Below are positions 12,319-23,051 of a DNA stretch of 64,000 nt, in pieces (position 1 is the stretch's first letter; each line of letters starts with the position of its first letter). The translations under genes were made by a program, and so were the position numbers. The notes beneath the pieces were generated by a model. It did not search any database. It saw only the letters and a list, made by a program, of their open reading frames with translations, and was not told where the DNA came from. Where the stretch lies: the NCBI GenBank assembly GCA_029379385.1, contig CM055611.1, positions 9,114,001 through 9,178,000 on the forward strand, given 5' to 3'. This DNA comes from Quillaja saponaria. Lineage: Eukaryota > Streptophyta > Magnoliopsida > Fabales > Quillajaceae.

Positions 12319-12579
12319 TGTTTATTTTCCAAATTAAATGTCAGCTTTATTACAGTTATGGTCTAATAATGAATATCCAAATAAAAATCCTCCAACATGC
12401 TTTACATGCAGAAATGCTTCTTATCATGAGAGAAATCTTATCAGGATCCAGTGCTTTTCTCTTTACTTTCAACATCTCGATTATCGATAAGGCTGAATAA
12501 TAATAGGTATGAAGCTCTATGCTAGGAATAGCTAGCTGAAATTGATTATTCGCAAGGGAAAGTTGCAATATTTAAAGTA

Positions 12580-12691
12580 TTCATTAAGAATAATTAAACA
12601 ATTTTATTATTTAAATAAATTTAAAGCTGACATTTGCTGTTAAGAATAATTAATCAATTTTATTATTTAAATAAATTTAAAACTGACACTT
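12580..12691. repeat. Direct duplication of about 55 bp
   Basis: TTAAGAATAATTAA(A/T)CAATTTTATTATTTAAATAAATTTAAA.CTGACA occurs twice in tandem (about 12581-12631 and 12640-12689) with few differences. Confidence 0.75.
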
Positions 12692-12845
12692 CGCCACCTA
12701 TGCAGCCAAGTTAGATGACATTTCATGTCTAAAACCATAAATTTAAATTTGTCAAGTATATTATTACTCTTCTAGTAGATAACACCAATGAATGTGACTC
12801 TGAATGGCAGGTATTTCTTTTGGAACTTGAAAAAGTGTCTCCATT

Positions 12846-12918
12846 TTTGGGATCTTTTTATTTTTTTTATTTTTTTATTTTTTATTTTTTTATTTTTTTT
12901 ATATTTTTTTATTTTTCT
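12846..12918. repeat. T-rich low-complexity tract
   Basis: Runs of TTTTATTTTTT; the open frame crossing it (Phe/Ile-rich) is a composition artefact. The rest of 12319-13278 holds no recognisable gene apart from the exon-like relic at about 13059-13120. Confidence 0.8.
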
Positions 12919-13058
12919 TCTTGAGCTGAGTCTTCAGTACTTCTCGCCCTTGAAAAAGAGAGAATTCGATCAAGGAATTGAAAAATAATTAAGAGTACAT
13001 AATATTTCATCAACTTAATTGAAGAAAATAAAAAGAAAGATAAATTGATCGATCTCAC

Positions 13059-13120
13059 CATAATTGTTCAAATTAGTAATTTTGTTTGATTCTCTTTCCA
13101 TTTCCTGTAATCAAAACTTG
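13059..13120 (-). pseudogene. Exon relic resembling the short exon after the TNL
   Basis: The minus strand reads GGAAAGAGAATCAAAC ... AATTATG followed by a GTGAGATC donor at 13058. The exon end at 42919 reads GGAAAGAGAATGGACG ... AATAATG then GTGAGGTG, and the one at 13601 ends AATAATG then GTAGGATC. The three look like copies of one exon. Too short to assign a function. Confidence 0.4.
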
Positions 13121-13278
13121 CAAAGATTGTTTTCCCTTTGTTATTATCAATTCTTCTCAGCACTAGTGCTCATGAGAATGTTACTGAGTTAGGCGAGACA
13201 CATGCAGCTCCAATACCTTGTTCTTACTCCTAAACACCTTCCCTTCACAAACACAATTGGCAGTACCTTATATTCTTG

Positions 13279-13517
13279 CTATGTAGGTCTTCGGATTATT
13301 CTTCCAATCCTCCTAACTCCCCCTTGGATAATCTTTGTCTCGTTATAATTCTTCTCTACCACACTAGTAGTGCTCGTGTCACCAAGTACTTGAGCATATT
13401 CGTCCAGCTTCATCACCTTCGGTTCTAGCTTCACTCCCTGTTTGTTTCCTTTAGTCTCTTTTTTTCTTTTCTTCATTTGGACCTCCTCTTCGAAAAAATA
13501 TGCAATTCCAAAAGAAT
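13279..13517 (-). CDS. Candidate terminal exon of the K/E-rich TNL locus
   Basis: An open frame of about 79 codons after a plausible acceptor (TGTATAG at 13518). It encodes a short hydrophobic start, a basic stretch (QMKKRKKETKGNKQGVKLEP), a middle segment with DEYAQVLGDTSTTSVVEKNY, and a basic end (RRIGRIIRRPT) at the stop at 13279. It follows the third K/E block in minus-strand order, separated by a small intron-like gap of about 84 bp from the GTAGG donor at 13600. I do not recognise the family. Membership in the TNL transcript is inference from strand, order and splice signals. Confidence 0.4.
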
Positions 13518-13601
13518 CTATACAGTACATTAAGAAAGTCAAAATAAATGAGACTTCATGATTTTCATCAAAGAAAAAAAGAAAAACAGAGAGATCCTAC
13601 C

Positions 13602-14648
13602 ATTATTACTCAAATTATGATCATTGTCGTGATTCTTTTTAGTGAGGTTGACTGAAACTTGTAGTTCTAGCAGGACTCCCGACTTGTTTTTTTTAATCAT
13701 CTGTTATCTGTATCTTGATCTCTTCTTTTTTCTCTATCTCAGCATTTTCTTTTTATTTAAAATTCTTCTTCTTTCTCTTTGGAATTTTTGTAAATATTTT
13801 GACGACTTTTTCTTTCTTTATCTTGACTTCTTCTTTCTTTATTTCAACTTTGTTTTTTCTTTCATCATCTTGAATTTTATCTCAACTTCTTCTTTCTTTA
13901 TCTCCACTTTTTCTTTTTTTTCATCTTCACCTTCTTCTTCTTCTTTTATCTTGACTTCTTTTTTCTTTGTCTCGAGTTCATATTCTTTCTCTATTTTCAC
14001 TTCTTTCTTTATTTCAATTTTTATCTCAACTACCTTTTTCTTCCTTCTTCTTTCTTTATCTCAACTTCTTTCCTCTTTGTTCATCTCGACTTTTCCTTCC
14101 TTCTTCATCTTGACTTTTAACTCGGCTTTATTTTTTTCTTTATCTCGACTTCCTCTTTTTTCTTCTTTTCGACTTCTTCCTCTTTCTTTATCTTGTTTTT
14201 CTTTTCTTTCTTCATCTAGATTGACTTGCTCTTTTTCTACATCTTGACTTCTCCTCTTTCTTTATCTCAAATTCTTCAACTTTTTTTATATCAACTTCTT
14301 CCTATTTCTTTAAGTCAATTACTTCTTCTTTTTTCATCTAAATTTTTATCTCGACTTTTTCTTTTTTCATCTCGACTTTTACCTCAACTTTTTCTTCTTT
14401 TTTTGTCTCCACTTTTTCTTCTTTTTTCATTTCGACTTCTTCTTTCTTCCTCTCAACTTTTATATCTACTTTTTCTTCTTTCTTCAACTTGTCTATTATC
14501 TCAATTTCTCCTTCAATTTCCCCTTCCACTTTCAATTCCACTTCCCCTTTGACTTCTGCTTCTTTCTTTATCTCAACTTTTATATCTACTTCTTCTTTCT
14601 TCAACTTGTCTATTATTTCGATTTTCCCTTTGACTTCCACTTCGACTT
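13602..14648 (-). repeat. K/E-rich coding-type tandem array, block 1
   Basis: The plus strand is almost pure pyrimidine; the minus strand encodes Lys/Glu/Val/Ile-rich repeats such as EIIDKLKKEEKVDIKVE and KKEAEVKGEVELKVEGE. The longest open stretch is 14640-14338 (100 codons); lower down, at about 14250-13640, the frame is badly broken. It stops exactly at the GACTT target duplication (14644-14648) of the gypsy LTR, and the same repeat type resumes after 32721. That shows the array was continuous before the insertion. Confidence 0.75.
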
Positions 14649-17600
14649 TGTGATGACCCTTACTTGTTTTCCTTGGTCATGTACTCAAATTTGACAGCAA
14701 GACCAATAATGAATTAGGGCTTTCTAGTGAGCTTATACTATATTATATGTTAGATATAAAAGATTATGCTAATTTTTTGTAATTAAATTAATATCTTTTA
14801 TGTACTATTAATATTTATTAGTTGTTCTCAAGGAAAATAAAATAAAAAATAAATAAATACTAATTTTATTTGTATCTTAAATTTTTCCAAAGTATATGAA
14901 TGGGTATTTTAAAAATAATAATAACAATAATAATAGAATAGTTATATTTATATATTAGATTAAACCAAGTGAGGGCATTTTTGTCCTTACCCTCTCTTGG
15001 CCATTCTCCCTTCCTAATTCCTATATACCCGTGAACCCAAAACAAAGCTCACAATCCCTCGAATATTTCTTTCTCTCATCCATTGTGCTGCCCAGTTGCC
15101 ATAAATCCTTCCTCTTCCTCCAATAATCACACATCATTTCTCCTTCTCCATTAGGGAGCCACTATAAGCCATATACTTCATATTTCAGCGTGAAAAATAG
15201 TTAAGCTCTAATTCCCGCTTGTGTATTTCAAGTGTTCCTTGTGCCGATGATTTATGGCACTTCCTTTTCGTTACCCAAGTAAATAGGAGCAAAGTAGTAG
15301 TTAGTGAGGTAATTTCTTCATCCTTTTTCTACTATTGTTTCTAGTTTTGCTCTGTTTCTTTCTTTTTTCTTTTTTCTTTTTTCATTTTCAGTTTGCTTCA
15401 CTCCTTAACTCTATTTTAGTTGTTATATTGTTTTTTTTTTTTTTTTTTTTTGGCCCATTATTAGTTCATTGGAAAGTCTACCTAGCCTTGCTTTACAAAT
15501 TGAGTTTGATAAGTTTTACTTTTAGTCTAAAACATAATTGATTTCCTATTTTTTAGTCCATTATACTTTGATGAACTTCGTGTATATTAAAATTTTAGGC
15601 CTAGCACAAATGAAATAACTAATTACTGTGGAGCTAACTGAAGTAGTACTAGAGTTCTCAAACTTTTTTTTTTTTTTTGGTAGTACAACAGGGCCTAAAC
15701 AGCCAAGAAAACAAGAACTAACTCAAAACAAAATGAGGTTAGCAACCCCTAACAGGTTGCCCAAAAGAAGAAGCCTCAACTCTTCAAGAGGTCGAACTAA
15801 GTGACGAGAATCTAAATAACCATCAACAACAATAGTTGCCAGCCAAGCATTGCATTCCCGGTACACATGGTTGATTTGAACTGTCCAATCCTGAGCTAGG
15901 ATGCTATGAATTTTATCCACCAGCAATCTATGCACTACCAAAATCTTATCATCCTCCATAATCAAAGAAATCATTATTTCAAATCCACATCAAGCCAAAT
16001 TTGTTTGTATCCCATATTCCATGCTAACTTCAAATTATTCTAAACTGAACATCTGTTGCCTACCTACGAAGCCATGAGGACGGATTTCCCTGACGAAGAA
16101 GAATTAGCCGGCTGGAATATGTTTTTCGACGGTGCATCAAATTAGAAGGAAGGGTTGCGGAATAGGGGAAGTTCTGGTCTCACCCCCTGGTGCTCACATC
16201 CCTATTGCAGTGAAGCTGAAGTTCAACTGTTCGAATTTGCTGTGTTATAAATGATCTTAAACTTTATATTGGTTGGTTAACTAGTTGGTGCTTACTTAAA
16301 GTAGAAATTCTAGAGCTAAGTTTTGGTTAGAAGTATCTTTATGTACAAGTTTATTAGCTCTATTTTGAATCTTTACCGTTATTTGAATATTGTGGTGATG
16401 TTGTCATTGTAGGTTCTTCAGAGACTCCTTCAATTGCTACCGTCTGAATCTAATCATTAGGATTTTGAACGTTTGACCTAGCATAACTTGTGAGTAGATA
16501 ATGCTCACTATCATACTTTTAAGTTTTACAAATATCCCTCATGATCCTTATTTTTATAGAAATGTTACATTGTTTTTTTTCCTTAAAAAAAAATGTTCTT
16601 AGCAAATCTTTGTTAATTAAGTATAGAGATTTTATCTTTAACTATATATCTATATCTATATAGAAATATATACCAAATTATCTTATTTTCTTATAATGTA
16701 GAGTTTTAGAAACACATGGGATAAGTCTTTCAATTTAATTAGTTTTCTTTTAGCAAGTGTTATGAAATATGAGTTGATTTGGTGATTTATCTTGACATTT
16801 TGTTATTTTGACTTATTTGTTTTAAGACCCACTTATAAAGTGAGGTTGCTTGGTAAATGATGGAAATTTGTTTTGTTGAGTATCTATGGATAATAGTATG
16901 ATTATTAGGAAATTATTTATGGAATATTTGGATTTGATATTGATATAGAGAATTGGTCTTCTTAGGAAATGATATGGATGTTGAAACTTTTATTGGATAT
17001 ATATTCTTTTTAAAGGAAACCTTGTGAGAAATCATAGCTAACAACAATTATATTAGCCTTAGTGCACCTTGGTTCGACCCTAGCTAGGAAGGGTGTTGCT
17101 AGCCTCGCATTAAGCCAAACATGTGGATTGGATGATTAGGCCATATAGAATGGTATGGATTTAGAAGCCTAGTTAGTAGGGCTGATGCTGACCTTTGGAT
17201 TTAGACCCATTAGGTTTGTTATAGCATTCTAACTTGGAACCCTCTGTTTTTGTCTATGGTATAACTTTCTCTTTAAATTAGAAGATGACTATTAATTTCA
17301 AATTATTATGTTATTCATATACTTTTATGGCTAGACTTTTGATGAGCAAACCTAATATCTTTTATCTTAAAACATTTTATGAATATTTTCTTCGTAATTA
17401 TGTTAGTATCATGTTAGTATGCCATATTCATTTCTTTAAATTATTTTACCCTCCATAAAAGTTCATGCTTTATGCTTGTCCTACTTCCGTTATGGTATAC
17501 ATTGAGTCTATGACTCATTATTGTGGTTAATTATTTCTTTCAAATTGTTAGATTGGCACGAGAACAATTCCTAAAGCTTGGAGGAAGCTAAAATCTTTTG

Positions 17601-17850
17601 GATTTAGTAAGCACAACTTGATTTAACTGTGTTCAATTTATTTTGTATTTTGAAATCTTTATGACTTAGATAAACAATTAATTAGTTCCAAAGTGCATTT
17701 GGACTTGTAATATGAATTGAAGTGAAAATTGTATCTTATTTGCCTTTCAATGTAGTTAGATATTTTTTTAGAGGCTAGTTGGGATTCAGATAGGTCTTAT
17801 TGCTTGTCAAGTTTCCTTTTGCCGGTCATAGCCTTTGTTGGGTCTTGACA
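14649..17850 (+). mobile_element. 5' LTR of Ty3/gypsy chromovirus (3.2 kb)
   Basis: Begins TGTGATGACCCTTACTTG directly after GACTT and ends GGTCTTGACA at 17850, four bases before a tRNA-Met primer site. It aligns along its length with 30027-32721 and, for its first 400 bp, with 28224-28622. It is about 500 bp longer than the 30027 copy mainly because of a composite insertion at about 15661-16255. Long LTRs of this size fit Tekay/Del-type chromoviruses. Confidence 0.88.
15661..16255. mobile_element. Composite insertion inside the LTR: L1 3' end plus gypsy RNase H scrap
   Basis: Absent from the matching LTR at about 31150. The left part (poly-T at about 15666-15681, then 15974-15723 on the minus strand) encodes VHRLLVDKIHSILAQDWTVQINHVYREC, the RNase H-like tail of plant L1 LINEs ahead of its poly(A). 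The right part (about 16070-16245, plus strand) encodes WNMFFDGAS and, shifted, CGIGVVLVSPPGAHIPIAVK, a gypsy-type RNase H. TCTCAAAC at the left edge and TCTTAAAC at the right edge look like a diverged target duplication. Confidence 0.7.
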
Positions 17851-17854
17851 AAGT

Positions 17855-17866
17855 TGGTATCAGAGC
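17855..17866 (+). other. Primer-binding site of the gypsy element
   Basis: TGGTATCAGAGC, complementary to initiator tRNA-Met, four bases after the LTR end. Confidence 0.92.
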
Positions 17867-18076
17867 ACTAGGTTCCCTTCCTGTTACTGCGGAACTAGGG
17901 AATTAGTATAGCCAGGCTCGTGGTTCATGTACCAAGGCATAAGTTACAAGCTATGCACCATTGAGACCCAATTTGTTTATCCATTATTTTTGAAACTTTT
18001 ATTTGAATTCGTTGTTTCTTTTGTTTGTTTTGTATTTCTTAAGTCATTTTTTATGTTTGAATTCTTCTTGATCTAG

Positions 18077-19520
18077 ATGAGGATGCCACCTAGACTTCGT
18101 GTTATTAGTAAAGGAGATGTGGGGAGAGAGGCTTTAGATGAAGCGTCTGATCAATCATATGCCCTTGCTCTTAAACTAGAGCCAAATTTAGAGGTAAAGG
18201 TGCTCGAGACAGACCTCTGGATGATATTCTTGATGATGCACCTGAGGTAATGCCAAGAGGTGTTATTCCTTCAGTTGCTCCTATTCCGGAGCCAGCAGTT
18301 ACACCAAGGATGCGAGAGGTTGTGGCTAGTATTCAAGGCATGCACCGTGCTATTTAGACTTTGGCTGAAAGGATTACAGGGCAAGGTGTACAGGGGAACC
18401 AACCCCAATTGCTCTAATTCCCTACCTTAGGGGAGCATATTGGGAGCAACAGCAACCACAGGTTATTGGCTATGATCATTTATGAAACTTTATGAAGTTT
18501 AGAGCACTAAAATTTACTGGGTTATAACTCGTCAACGGATCTACAAGTAGATAATGTATAGCAAATTTGTTGAGCTATAGGGGTTAGACACAGTTCAGAA
18601 AGCTGAGTGTGAAGGGTTTTTGTTGGATGGTGTAGCTAGAACATGGTATGAGACCATACGTCATGGTAAGCTAGTTGGTAATCCACCTTTGACTTGGGAG
18701 AAATTTTCTAATTAATTCATAGGATGATTCTTACCTCCCACTGTTCGTGAAGCTAGAAGGAGGGAGTTAAGAGCTTATGTCAAACCCTTTCTATGACTGT
18801 GGCCGAGTATGATATAAGGTTCACTCAGTTTTCTTCCTATGCTAGTTTAGAGGATGAACAATATAAGATTTAGAGATTTATGAATGGACTTATTACTCTG
18901 TTGTACAAGATATTAGCATCACAAGATTTTCAAACATACTCTAAAAAAGTCGATACAGCTTGTAGGATTGAGATGAGAGTGATTGAAGATCTTTCAACCT
19001 GTGAGCACAAAAGGTTTAAGACTCAGGGATTACAGGGTAGACAAAGTCGTGTTACTTATGGTTCCAGCAAGGTATCTAGATTTCAGGGTCAACAAAGTTA
19101 TTTTGGAGGTTCAAGATACAAATTTGGATCTATTAGGCAATCTTCCTTCAATGCTTAATGTTAAAGATCAAATCAAAAGAGCATAGTTCATGCTAGACAA
19201 CAAAGTTTTGGCTAGGTTCATAGAGGTAGACCTTGTCCTACTTACGATAAGATTCATTCTGGACCTTGCTATAGAGAGACCGATGCTTGCTTTCAATGTG
19301 GTCAGATGGACCATTTGAAGAGGGATTGTCCTTTGCTTCAACATGGTTCTAGTCAGGGATCAGTTCAGCATGCATTATCACCCTCTCCTATCGTAGCTCA
19401 GTGTATAAGAGTTGTTAATGGTCCAGCGAGTAAAGGTACTATGGTTCTTTCCAGGGCGATCGTGGTTCTGGAGGCAGTGGTCAAGCTGGTAGAAGTCAAG
19501 CTAGGGCATTTGCTCTGAGT
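18077..19520 (+). pseudogene. Ty3/gypsy Gag, broken
   Basis: The ATG at 18077 opens a basic/proline N-terminus (MRMPPRLRV). Further on, VPPTVREARRRELRAY and MTVAEYDIRFTQFSSYASL, then KILASQDFQTYSKKVDTACRIE belong to the Retrotrans_gag/capsid region. A CCHC zinc knuckle, CFQCGQMDHLKRDC, lies at about 19290-19331. Multiple stops (for example near 18358, 18525 and 18656) and frameshifts prevent a full product. Gag would package element RNA; this copy could not. Confidence 0.85.
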
Positions 19521-19559
19521 CAGCAGGATGCACAAGCATCTAATGCAGTCATCACATGT

Positions 19560-21383
19560 ATGCTACATATTTGCTCTTCTAATACACGAGTTCTGTTTGA
19601 TCTAGGCTCCACACATTCCTAAAACTGCTTTCAGGACTCGTTATGGATATTACGAGTTCCTAGTGATGTCTTTCGGTCTCACTAATTCTCCAGTAGCTTT
19701 TATGGACTTAATGAACCAAATCTTTAAATTTTTTTTTGATCGGTTTGTCAATGTCTTCATTGATGATATTTTGGTGTATTCAAGGAGTTAAGAAGAGCAT
19801 TTAAGATTTGTGTTGCAAACTTTTCGAAAGCATAAGTTGTATGCGAAATTCTCCAAATGTGAGTTTTAGTTAGATAGTATAACATTCTTTCATGTAGTAT
19901 CTAAGGAAGGGATTCAGGTGGATCCAAAGAAGGTTGTAGCTATGGAACATTAGCCTAGACCTACTTATGTTACTGAGATTCGTAGTTTTTTAGGTTTAAC
20001 TGCACATTACCGAAGGTTTGTCAAAGACAGTTCTAACATTGTTGCTCCTTTGACAAGATTGACACAAAAGCAAGTGAAGTTTTTATGGAGTGATGCATGT
20101 GAAGAGAGCTTCTAGAAGCTCAAATCTTATCTTACCTTAGCACCAAGTGTTAACTTTACCATCTAGGACTGGGGGTTATGCAGTGTACTATGATGCTTCT
20201 AAAGTTGGTTTGGGTTGTGTATTGATGCAACATGGTAGTGTTATTTTATATGCTTCTTGTCAGCTCAAGAGCCATGAGCAAAACTATCCTACCTTTAATT
20301 TGGAGATTGCAGTAGTTGTTTTTGCATTGAAAATTTGGCCTCATTACTTGCATGGTAAAACTCGTGAGATCTACACTGACCACAAGAGCTTAAAGTAATT
20401 TTTCCAATAGCGAGACTTGAATTTGAAACAAATAAGGTGGATAGAATTACTAAAAGATTATGATTGCACCATTCTGTACCATTCGAGAAAGGCTAATGTT
20501 GTAGCTGATACATTGAGTATGAAGTCTATGGGCCATTTAGCTCATATTTCCAAGGTTAAAAGACCTTTAGTACTAGAGATCCACAAACTTGAAGAAGATA
20601 GTGTGCAGTTTGAGATTAAAGACTCTGTGGAATTCTTGGCACATATGCAAGTTTGTTCTTCCTTAGTCGATCGCATTAAAGAGACACAAGAAATAGTTGC
20701 TCACCTAATGAAAGCTAATTGGAGAGGTCCAAGGTAGGAAAACTACAAAGTTTCGGGTTGGAGATGATAGTGCTCTTCATTGTAGCAATAGCCTTTGTGT
20801 TCCAAATGTTGAGGGGTTAAGAAGGGATATCTTAAAGGAAGCACATCATTCTGCTTACATATTTCACCCTGGAGGCAATAAAATGTATCATGATTTAAAA
20901 GAGATGTATTGGTGAGAGGGTATGAATAAGGATGTTACTAAATTTGTCTCTTGATATTTGTCATGCCAACAAATGAAAGAACATTAGAAACCTGTAAGAA
21001 AGCATTAGAGCATTACTATACCTGAATGGAAGTGGGAGTAAATCATCATGGACTTTGTGACTGGTTTGCCAAGGTCTAGTAAGGGATTTGATTCAGTGTG
21101 GGTGATAGTGGATCGTTTAACTAAGTTTGCATATTTTCTTCTTGTGAAAACTACCTACAATGTGGCTCAATATCCATAGTTGTACTTAGATAAGATAGTT
21201 CATCTTCATGATGTACTAGTCTCTATCATTTCTAATCATAGGCCTCAATTCACAGCTCGATTTTGGCAAACTTTATAAGAAGCTTTGGGTACTTTACTTG
21301 ATTTGAGTACAACTTTTCACCCTTAGACAGATAGGCAATCTGAGCGAACAATTCAAACTTCAAAGGATATGCTTCAAGAATGT
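19560..21383 (+). pseudogene. Ty3/gypsy Pol (protease stub, RT, RNase H, integrase core), broken
   Basis: A truncated protease motif ([10 protein letters not shown] at about 19592-19621) is joined directly to the middle of RT ([20 protein letters not shown]), so about 0.7 kb spanning protease and RT fingers has been deleted. The RT catalytic motif survives as FIDDILVYS (about 19757-19785). RNase H follows ([19 protein letters not shown], about 20188-20245; TDHKSLK), then the integrase zinc-finger side (HHSAYIFHPGGNKMYHDLK) and catalytic core (IVDRLTKFAYF, FHP.TDRQSERTIQT). Many stops. It is interrupted at 21384 by an L1-type element. Confidence 0.88.
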
Positions 21384-22770
21384 ATCAACAAGAAAGATCC
21401 TCAATTTGTCTTATCTCTCGAAGTGCTACGATAACTCGAGAGAAAATTCTCTCATCAATTCTTCAAATTCATGGCATTTTGATGGTTCAAAGCTCGATTG
21501 GGTAAAGGATTTCATAGTTTTTGGTGAAGCTTTCGATTTTAATCGGTTTAAAGATAGGTTTTCTGAACTTATCCTCATCAGATTCAATCTCAAACTCAAT
21601 TTTTGCCAAACTACAGTAACTTGTTCTAGGTGCTTCAGTACCAAATCTTGAATTTTAAGGCTCTAATTTGTGTAGAGTTACTTTGATTTTGTTGAAGTTC
21701 TTTTTTTTAAGCTGATATGGGGTATTTTTATTGAAAAATTGGCAAATACCTTTAAGTTTTCCATTGGCCTGCGACAGTAACCCTGAGAGTATTCTCAATT
21801 TTCTACAGAGCTACAGTAACACGAGAGAATTTTCCATTTTTTTCTGCAAATTTTGGTTGTGAACAATACTGTGAACAAATAGTTAGACCTGCTACAGTGC
21901 AAACCATGTTGCTACAGTTAAACCGCATTGGATACAGTTAAACCGCTTTGCTACATTCACTGCATTACTACAATCAAATCACATCGGATACAGTCAAATT
22001 GCGTTGCTACAATCCAACCGCTTGCTCTAGTCAGACAGCATTGCTACAGTGCTACAGTCGTGATTTTATATTTTTTCCAAGGTGGTTCTGACCATCATGG
22101 AGGATCCACAGTCACCTTTTACAGTGGCTACCCTTCAAGGAATAATCCAAGAGCTTCCAGTACCTAAAGTAATAGAATTAGTTAATTTTTCTTTTCTATT
22201 TTTCCGTCTATGGATCAAGTATCCATAACCCCTTCCACTGCCCCTCCTTCCCAAGATCCGAAATAGTCTTCCTCTCCTCATTCCAAAACAGAAAATTTAA
22301 ACAATCAAAATATCCCCAACTCTATTCGCCTCACAAATCCAACCGTACAGACTATGTCCTTTCGTCCCAAAAATTCAAATAAGCCAAACCCTAGCACCAT
22401 AGACTTCTCTAAAATGTCCTTTGCTGCCATGGTTTCTCAAGATTCACAAATTTTGGTCTCTTCATCTCTAATACTTCATAAAGAAACCATCTCATATAGA
22501 GAAGTTCTTGCAATTCACTTTTTCCCTCAAGAAATTGAATCTTTTGCAGCCCCTTTCAAGTTCATATTGGTAGGAAAATTCTCTCATGGTAGACCTCTAT
22601 GGTGGATATTCACAAAGCCTTTGTTGCTATAGGGCTAATAGCCTTAGTGTCCATTGGTTTTCTTGATCATAAACACATCTTGAATGAAGTAGTTAACAAA
22701 GAGAATTTTCAAAGATTGTGGTGTCATGCTGATCAATGGTATATCCAGCAATTTTCTATGAGAATATTTT

Positions 22771-23034
22771 AAATCCAGAAAAGCTTAATGCATTTTTTGT
22801 TAATTTATTTGGTATTATACATATTTATAAGGTAAAAAATTCTAATTTCTCTTTATGTTTTTACATTTTTATAAAATTTATATTTAATCTATCATTTTAA
22901 TTTATTTATATCTATTATTTTCATATCAAAACACATAAATTAAATGAAATAAGTGATATTATATAAACTAGTGAGCTTGATTACTTTATTTTTTTTAATA
23001 AGTAAAATAATGGTTAAGAAAGAAATTTAAAAAC
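22771..23034. other. AT-rich insertion inside the DUF4283 gene
   Basis: The coding sequence around SMRIF/PMRIFKW is repeated on both sides of the gap: TCTATGAGAATATTTT ends at 22770 and TCCTATGAGAATCTTT lies at about 26197-26212. This looks like the target duplication of an AT-rich insert that occupies 22771-23034 and resumes at 26173-26191. The RTE LINE then inserted into it. No coding potential; class unknown. Confidence 0.45.
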
Positions 23035-23051
23035 TATATAAGATATATAAT

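Noticed and set aside
12356..12568. 70-codon minus-strand ORF near the Helitron relic
   Set aside because: No recognisable motif or splice context; not enough to call a gene.
12788..12988. 66-codon ORF with a Phe/Ile-rich centre
   Set aside because: Created by a TTTTATTTTTT low-complexity tract; no flanking gene signals.
13642..14247. Long plus-strand ORF (201 codons) rich in Phe, Leu and Ser, looking like a membrane protein
   Set aside because: It is the complement of the polypurine K/E array; similar Phe/Ser/Leu-rich frames appear over every array block. Composition, not a gene.
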